Below are positions 57,401 to 64,000 of a stretch of DNA of 64,000 nt, in pieces. Below the pieces are notes generated by a model that was not told the DNA's origin, did not search any database, and was given only the letters and a program-made list of their open reading frames with translations. Location of the stretch: the NCBI RefSeq assembly GCF_029852145.1, contig NC_079975.1:26851364-26915363 (forward strand). Reading direction: 5' to 3'. The DNA comes from Microplitis mediator (taxonomy: Eukaryota > Arthropoda > Insecta > Hymenoptera > Braconidae). The stretch's first letter is position 1. The number at the start of each line of letters is the position of its first letter. The position numbers and the translations under genes are program-made.

Positions 57401-58029
57401 AAAGCTCGAACTTCCTAAAGAGATTTTGGACATGTATGATCAACGCGCGGGATGTTTCATCGATCAATTTAAAGAATACTTTAGGGAGCCGAGTTCTGAT
57501 GACGGAACTGATTCCGAAGATACAGTATTTATTTTATTTAATTAATTTATTTTGATTTTATAAAAAAGTTTGTCAATTAAATAATTTACATTTACAAAGG
57601 GAAGAAAACTAAGTCGAAAGACTCAAGGAGAAAATATGGCGGATACGACAGGGCTGAACGCAGTTTTCGATGCCTGGAAGAGAATGATAACAGCGAAAGG
57701 TTCTGATACTAAACTACCTGGTTTTGAAAAGTATTCCGACGAGCAAATGTTCTTCATAGGATTTGGATCTGTACGTTGATTTTTAATCTTCGGCTGATTG
57801 TATTAAAAAAAATGATATCTTTTATCTAAACTTTATTTCTGATCGTAAACAGATGTGGTGCACAGTATCTACACCAGAGTATGCGGCAGCACTAAAGGCA
57901 CAAGATGAACACAGCCCCACGAATTTAAGAGTACTTGGCGCAATTTCAAATAGCGAGGAATTTGCTCGTGCTTTCAGTTGCCCGAAAGGCACCCGGATGA
58001 ACCCGGAAAAGAAATGTAATATTTGGTAA
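54423..58029 (+). CDS. Secreted neprilysin-like M13 metallopeptidase, copy B (17 exons, 742 aa)
   Basis: Paralog of copy A with the same 17-exon structure: 54423-54442, 54511-54665, 54926-55087, 55156-55239, 55303-55502, 55574-55774, 55846-55941, 55999-56140, 56204-56321, 56461-56728, 56799-56902, 56963-57024, 57097-57148, 57238-57305, 57376-57524, 57600-57770, 57853-58029. All are GT-AG and in phase. The signal peptide is MKFKIILFCLTASTFGSNIS. The zinc site GHELGHAYD and the ligand motif GENMADTTG are intact, as are DPCEDFYEYTCG and the ending MNPEKKCNIW. Exon 7 is three codons longer than in A and more acidic (SDSESEDAEIVK against SKEKSKNVK), and exon 12 has one extra codon. Predicted active and secreted. 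Confidence 0.95.
56345..56415 (+). other. Conserved GC-rich hairpin in intron 9 (copy B)
   Basis: The counterpart of 52020-52100 and 61275-61345, with CTGCGCGAGCCTTCGGCGCG in place of CCGCGCGAGCC. The stem is retained. Confidence 0.4.
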
Positions 58030-58756
58030 ACTATTAAAACACATATTGAGCCCAAAAAAGCCAATCGAGGACGCAGGCACAAGAATCATCATCCCTGGGT
58101 TTTAATTGGTCAAAATATTATAATCAATTGAAATATTCCATTCATAAATACAATATATGTTGAAATATGATTTTTAAATATACATACATTGTATATATAC
58201 ATATATGACTATGACTCCGTCACTAATATTATTGTAATTCATAATTTCGGGTAAGCTCGTTAACCATCGATCATCATTGATGGCCGAAATTTATTTCCTC
58301 CTTGTTGTATACATTTTCGGCCATGTTCGAGCGACGAGTACACTCGTACAACAGAGAGATACTCGGTAACTATCATGCGACTATCATTATTTTGTATTGT
58401 TATATATCAAATAAAACTATTTACTGTTTTGTGAATATAATTAATTAGAGTCAGATAATTTAATTATTGTAGTGATTAAGTTCCCAAAACCATATCCCAC
58501 TCACTACATATATATATACATACATATATACATGAATAAAATAAATATATTGCTTGAATTATTTTTTAAATTTTGAATCCCATCCTTAGAAATTTAAATA
58601 ATAATTATAATTCGTGTTTTTTATGTTTAGTGAAAAATTTAATAAATACACTAAAAAATCTAAGTGAATTCGAAGTGAAAAATCACTCTGTGTGTTCAAA
58701 TGTAATCGTTGATTTTTCTATAAAAACTTAATAACAAGTGAATAAAACACTTTTTA
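58030..58756. other. Downstream flank of M13 copy B
   Basis: About 58030-58560 is homologous to the downstream flank of copy C (62953-63116 and 63640-64000), including CTCGTTAACCATCGATCATC. At 58700-58755 the sequence resembles the upstream flank of copy A (TTAATAACAAGTGAATAAAA against 49535-49555), just before the truncated copy begins. Confidence 0.55.
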
Positions 58757-59041
58757 GACTCGACAGGGCTGAACGCGGTTTACGATGCCTGGAAGAGAAT
58801 GAAGACAACGAAAGGTCCTAACAATAAACTACCTGGTTTTGAAAAGTATTCTGACGAGCAATTGTTCTTCATAGGATTTGGATCTGTACATTTATTTTTA
58901 ATTTTCGGCTGATTGTGGTAAAGAAAAAAGACATTTTTTAATTAAATTTTATTTACGCTTGTAAACAGTTGTGGTGCACAGAAGCTACGGAACAGTATGC
59001 AGAAGCACTAAAGGCCCGAGATAGACACAGTCTTGAATTTT
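58757..59041 (+). pseudogene. Truncated M13 copy between B and C (exons 16-17 only)
   Basis: From 58757 the sequence matches exon 16 from within the GENMADTTG motif onward (GLNAVYDAWKRMKTTKG, then the LPGFEKYSDEQLFFIGFGS segment). An intron follows, then the start of exon 17 (LWCTEATEQYAEALKARDRHS) at about 58969-59034. There the homology breaks into the upstream flank of copy C, with an immediate stop (LEF*). The zinc site, the third-ligand Glu and the C-terminal Cys are absent. It looks like what remains of a fourth gene copy after one deletion on each side, so it cannot encode a working enzyme. Confidence 0.85.
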
Positions 59042-59363
59042 GAAAAAAAGTTTTGGAAACGATATTTTAGGTCAGTTGGTTAAATATTGATTAAAAATAA
59101 ATTTTTATCAATTTTCGCAAGTTCTGAGTTTTATAATTATGTCATAGCCTTGTTATTATTTTCTATAAATCTATATTTCAAGTGATAAAAGTATAGACAT
59201 TGTACGAAATGATTACACAACGATCATAACAAATGCGACAAAAAATATTGTAATCGAAGAACGTGGTTTCACAAACATTCAGCAAAATAATATAAATAGA
59301 TAATATAACGATTTTGTCAGCTTACTCATCAGTTTTCGCTGAAAACGAGAACGCAAAGTAAAA
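59042..59363 (+). promoter_or_regulatory. Duplicated upstream region of M13 copy C
   Basis: Closely matches 54095-54422 upstream of copy B (GTTTTGGAAATGATATTTAAGG against GTTTTGGAAACGATATTTTAGG, and ACAACGATCATAACAAATG in both). The conservation of about 330 bp upstream of two genes means any core promoter is shared. Confidence 0.5.
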
Positions 59364-62300
59364 ATGGAGTTCAAAATAATACTGTAAGTATTTTTAGGCA
59401 TACTAATAATTAGTTGTGTGTTTCTATGTAATATAACAAATTTTGCCGCAGGTTTTGCCTAACGGCCAGCACTTTCGGGAGTAACATAAGCCCATGGGAA
59501 AGTCACGATGGCGATAAAGATGCTGGGTGGTTTTTAGATGCTGACAAAGATACTGTTGACGTTAGAGAAATTAGTGTTTGTAATACTAACGACTGCATAG
59601 CTCTCGGTTCGTATTTATGATTCACTAGTAATTTATAGTGTAAAAAATTTTTAGGGTAACTTTTCAAAGTAAAATTCACTCCAAGAGAAAGTTTTTTTTT
59701 AACATTAAAACTCCAGATCGGATCGGAGTGAATGGGAATAAAAGTAAAATTCATATTTCCTCTGAATTCTCTCCCCATTGTTTATTATTTAGTACCTACA
59801 TGATAAAAATTTTAGTAAAATTTAATTGTTTTCTTCAGCTAAGGACCTTTCGGGCGCAATGAATACATCGGCAGATCCATGTGAGGATTTCTATGAATAC
59901 ACATGCGGATCATTTAAAAAAATTCATCCTCTTCCTGCTTATACTGCTATTTGGGGTAGACCTTACATGTTTCAAGAAATGGTTTATCAACGTTTGAAAG
60001 GTATTTATCATAATTTACAGTTAATTATTTTTCTATAAAAAGTTTGAAACGTTACAAGTGAATTTTGTATTTATTAGGAATTTTGGAAACAACTCCTGAG
60101 TCGGACGATATTTTGCCAGTGAGACAGGCCAAGAAATGGTATCGCGCTTGCATGGATTCAGGTGAGTAATGAACTGCTCTCAGTCCAGTACTTGTCTGAT
60201 CGATAATTTAAAAATTTGTTTACAGAAACACTCGAAAAACGAGGCTTAGATCCGATAGAATCTGTTTTGATGCAAGTTGGAGGCTGGCCGATGACTATTG
60301 ACGCCGAAGAATGGGACGAAACTGAGCATCCGTGGCAGCGAATTGAGCAACACTATTTTCAAATTACTGGCTCTTATATATTTTACAATTTTAAGCCTGT
60401 TTGGTCAAACACTTCCCTGATTAAAGTAATTTTATTATAAATTAAATTACAAATGTTTTACTGTTTTATGTGGATTCTAAATAATTATTTATGCAGGTGG
60501 AGCCAGGCGATCTTCCACTCCGCCATAAACTTCCGTTTGAATTCAGAAATTATGAAGGAGAAGAATATGAAAATTACAAGGAATTCATTTCAGCCGTAGC
60601 TCTACTTTTTGTTACACACAACAGCGCAAATATTGCTCTTGAGGATATTTACAAAGATGCCAGCGATTTGATTGAGTTTGAAAAACAATTAAGTTTGGTA
60701 ATATTAATTTTAGTAATTAGAAAAAAATATTTATTGGTGATGATTTATTTAAATGATTTTTTTAATAGATTTCAGACAGCGACAGCGAGGATGCCGAGAT
60801 TGTCAAGACTTTGGATGAGTTTCAAGAGTGGTACGACCAAAATACAGTCGATCAAGGCAACAAAGTAAGACCTATTATTATCTTACTTACGAATTTATTT
60901 ATTAAAATATTTATTACGCAGGTTACGGTGAAAAAATTAGTCAGAGGATTATTGGAAACAGTAAATCATGACCCAGAAAATGTCAAGTACTTATCAGTAG
61001 CCAGTATGGAGTATTTTGTTAAATTGCTCGAACTAATGAACAAAACGCCAAAGCGAACTATAAGTGAGTAATGAATGAAATTATCTAAATTATCTATTAA
61101 AGATTATATTTTTTTATTCATGTATTTCAGTAAATTATATCCACTGGGATTTTATATGTGAGATGCTTGCGACAACGACCGAAGATATGCGCGATGTATT
61201 TTTTGTGTTAAAGAACAAACAGTTTGGAGTCTCGGCAAGAGAGCCGCGGTATAAATTTTTCCATGCAATATTTATGTCTTCACGATTTACGCGACGTTGG
61301 CTGCGCGAGCCTTCGGCGCGTGGAGCAAACGCGAGTTTTGATAACGAATTTTTAGCGAATTTTCAATGAAAAACATTTATTTTCAGCTCAGTCGAGTGTG
61401 CAAAAGAAATAAAAATGTTCAAAGCCAATGGATACGCATTCGCTGAAAAATATTTTTCCAAAGACGTCGATACTAATGTTAGAAATTTGGTTGACAACGT
61501 AGGCGAGGAAATGAAGATACAGATACAAAGATCAAATTGGCTGGACGATAATACTAAGAATATAGTTACCGACAAAATTGACAATATGGGACTACTTGTA
61601 GGCACTCCTGAGTGGTACAAAAACAGAACATACGTTCTAAATTCGTACAAAGGGGTAAAATTTTTAATTTAACTTTCAGAACAGATAATTTAAAAAATTA
61701 TGAACGCGTAATAAAAATTTCCAGCTTGTCATCGGCAACAATCACTTTGATAATGTACTCAGTTATAAAAAATATGAAATGAGAGAAAAATTACGCAAGG
61801 CATTGTCCGGCCAAGCACCCAAAGAAGAGTAAAATTTAATTTCCTTATGATTTTAAATGATTTTTACAATTGTAATTTTTTTTTCTAGTGACTCGGATAT
61901 GGACGTACTTGAAGTTAATGCTTACTATGATCCTTACGCCAATGCTATAGGCAAGATTAAATCATAAAAATAAACATAATCCTCGAATATTTACATTAAT
62001 TTTATAAATTTAAAATTTCTAGTTATTCCTGTGTCCGTTTTGCAGCCCCCATTTTTCACTTCAAGTCTTCCCAAGTTAGTATAGAAAACTATATAACAAA
62101 TATATTTTACGGTAAAAACAATTACTGGGTTAATAAGAAATAATAATAATTATTATCTAGTAACGTTAACTACGGAATGATTGGAGCAGTGATCGGGCAC
62201 GAATTAGGACACGCCTATGACGTTAACGGTATTTCAAAATGGAAATTATTTAAAAAATAAATAAGATAAGATTTTTACAATAAATATTTGTTCAACAGGG

Positions 62301-62952
62301 TTGAAAATAGGTCTACAACAACAAAAGCTCGAACTTCCTAAAGAGATTTTGGACATGTATGATCAACGCGCGGGATGTTTCATCGAACAATTTAAAGAGT
62401 ACTTTAGGAAGCCGAGCTCTGATGATGGAACTAATTCCGAAGATACAGTATTTATTTTATTTAATTAATTTGTTTTGATTTTATAAAAAAGTCTGTCAAT
62501 TAAATAATTTAAATTTACAAAGGGAAAAAAACTGAGTCGAAAGACTCAAGGAGAAAATATGGCGGATACGACAGGGCTGAACGCAGTTTTCGATGCCTGG
62601 AAGAGAATGATAACAGCAAAAGGTTCTGATAGTAAACTGCCTGGCTTTGAAAAGTATTCCGACGAGCAAATGTTCTTCATTGGATTTGGATCCGTACGTT
62701 AATTTTTAATCTTCGGCTGATTGTATTAAAAAAAATGATATCTCTTATCTAAACTTTATTTCTGATTGTAAACAGACGTGGTGCACAATATCTACGGAAG
62801 AGTATGCGGAAACAGTAAAGAAACAAGATATACACAGCCCCGCGAATTTAAGAGTACTTGGTGCAATTTCAAATAGCGAGGAATTTGCTCGTGCTTTCAG
62901 TTGCCCGAAAGGCACCCGGATGAACCCGGAAAAGAAATGTAATATTTGGTAA
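59364..62952 (+). CDS. Secreted neprilysin-like M13 metallopeptidase, copy C (17 exons, 742 aa)
   Basis: Closest paralog of copy B. Exons: 59364-59383, 59452-59606, 59839-60000, 60078-60161, 60226-60425, 60497-60697, 60769-60864, 60922-61063, 61131-61248, 61387-61654, 61725-61828, 61889-61950, 62023-62074, 62161-62228, 62299-62447, 62523-62693, 62776-62952. All are in phase. Every intron is GT-AG except the one after 61950, whose donor is GCAAGA where B has GTAAGA. The signal peptide is MEFKIILFCLTASTFGSNIS, with Glu at position 2 in place of Lys, which removes one N-region charge. GHELGHAYD, GENMADTTG, DIHSPANLRV and MNPEKKCNIW are intact. Predicted active and secreted, provided the GC-AG intron is spliced. 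Confidence 0.94.
61275..61345 (+). other. Conserved GC-rich hairpin in intron 9 (copy C)
   Basis: Counterpart of the patches in copies A and B, with the same GCGCGAGCC-TTC-GGCGCG core and flanking ACGCGACG and AAACGCGAG. Confidence 0.4.
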
Positions 62953-63116
62953 AAAATTGAGACACACATTTGCCCAAAAAAGCCAATCGAGGACGCAGGC
63001 ACAAGAAATGTCATCCCTGGGTTCTCTATTGGTCAAAATATTATAATCAATTGAAATATTCCATTCGCAAATACAATATATGTTGAACTCTGATTTTTAA
63101 ATATACATACATTGTA

Positions 63117-63639
63117 TAGGGAAAAGGGGGGCAAAGGGGGTAGGGTAGGCAAAACGGGGTACCCCCAAAATTTTATAAAAAAAAATTTTATATTTTAAGT
63201 GGTTTTTAAACATTCCAAAATCACTTCTGTAATTATTAATAAGCGTTACGTTGAATTTTTTTTGGTAAACTTTTTCAAAAAATCAATTGTCAGTTGAAAA
63301 ATATTAATGACGTTTGTTTTATGATAAAAACTATTAAAAATTTTTTTTCTTCTTTTGTATCCAATAAACATGTAAAATATAATTTTTCTTCATGTAAATT
63401 ACTTACAAAAAAATTCAACTTAATAAAATTCGTTTAAAATCCAGAAATTTTTCTTTTTTACCTTTTTTAGGGGGTACCCCCACTTTGCCCGCAGAAATTA
63501 AAAATTTTTTTTTTGAACGGTAACTGAAAATTTTTTCTATTTACTTTGAATATCTTAAAAAAAAAAAAGATTTAGCGTATTTGAGTCCTCGAAAATTTAG
63601 TATTTCCTTAAGTACCCCCTTTTGTCCCTCCCTCCCCTA
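63117..63639. mobile_element. TA-flanked insertion downstream of M13 copy C
   Basis: The paralogous flank of copy B reads CATTGTATATATACATATATGACTATG without interruption. In copy C, CATTGTA is followed by GGGAAAAGGGGGGCAAAGGGGG..., ending CCCTCCCTCCCC, TA and then TATATATATGACTATG. The ends are imperfect G-rich/C-rich inverted repeats, with internal GGGGTACCCCC on both sides. Its style matches the 45691-46442 element. Non-coding. Confidence 0.8.
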
Positions 63640-64000
63640 TATATATATGACTATGACTTCGTCACTACTTGTATTTTTGTAATTCATAATTTCGGATAAG
63701 CTCGTTAACCATCGATCATCATTGATGGCTGAAAATTATTTCCTCCACGCAGTACACATTTTTGGCTACGTACAAGCGACGAGTACACTCGTACGACAGA
63801 GAGATACCCGTTAACTAGCTAAACACATATCATGCGACTATCATTATTTTGTATTGTTATATATTAAATAAAACTATTTACCGTTTTGTGAATATAATTA
63901 ATTGGAGTGAGATAATTTAATTATCGTAGTGATTAATTTCCCAAGCCATATCCTACTCACTACATACATACATGAATAAAATAAATATATTGCTTGAATT
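63640..64000. other. Downstream flank of M13 copy C to window end
   Basis: Homologous to 58205-58560 downstream of copy B, for example CTCGTTAACCATCGATCATC and AATATATTGCTTGAATT at the very end. No gene is seen. By analogy with B, a further truncated or complete M13 copy could start just beyond the window. Confidence 0.5.

Overview
The window looks like AT-rich nuclear DNA of an insect. The genes are split by short GT-AG introns, most of them 60-300 bp. The protein-coding genes are conserved animal genes, and the intergenic DNA and introns are full of short inverted-repeat (MITE or foldback) elements. A hymenopteran, perhaps a parasitoid wasp, is my best guess, but that is inference from sequence style and from the expanded secreted M13 peptidases. 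No rRNA, tRNA, CRISPR or prokaryote-type feature was seen.

Layout. 1-2791 is one large palindrome. 3192-7294 (+) is a complete seven-coding-exon sphingosine-1-phosphate lyase gene with foldback elements in its introns. 7295-10222 is intergenic and repeat-rich. 10223-12760 (-) is a two-exon glucosidase I (MOGS). 13400-14085 is a minisatellite. 14895-15797 (+) is an intronless coding region for a small TAZ-type zinc-finger protein. 15974-16680 is a TTAA-bounded foldback element. 17650-18200 is a transcript-like region with a long hairpin. 18802-19663 (+) is mitochondrial ribosomal protein S24. 19664-23070 is gene-poor.

23071-40681 (-) holds the catalytic half of the CCR4-type deadenylase twin/CNOT6. 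It is spread over seven recognisable exons, and an alternative start exon at 34734 is phase-compatible. A complete two-exon YIPF5/Yip1 gene (25338-26182, same strand) sits inside one twin intron. The leucine-rich-repeat exons of twin were not found, so they probably lie beyond the right edge. If so, the M13 cluster lies inside another twin intron.

49905-62952 (+) is a tandem array of three intact 17-exon secreted neprilysin-like (M13) metallopeptidase genes of 739, 742 and 742 residues, plus one truncated copy between the second and third. All exon joins were checked for phase by hand. Comparing the paralogous introns and flanks exposes two precise TA-flanked insertions, one GC-AG intron and a conserved GC-rich hairpin.

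The single-copy genes act in separate processes: sphingolipid breakdown, N-glycan trimming in the ER, Golgi/ER membrane traffic, mitochondrial translation and mRNA deadenylation. They do not form a pathway. The most distinctive material is the M13 array, the nested twin/YIPF5 arrangement and the density of foldback elements.
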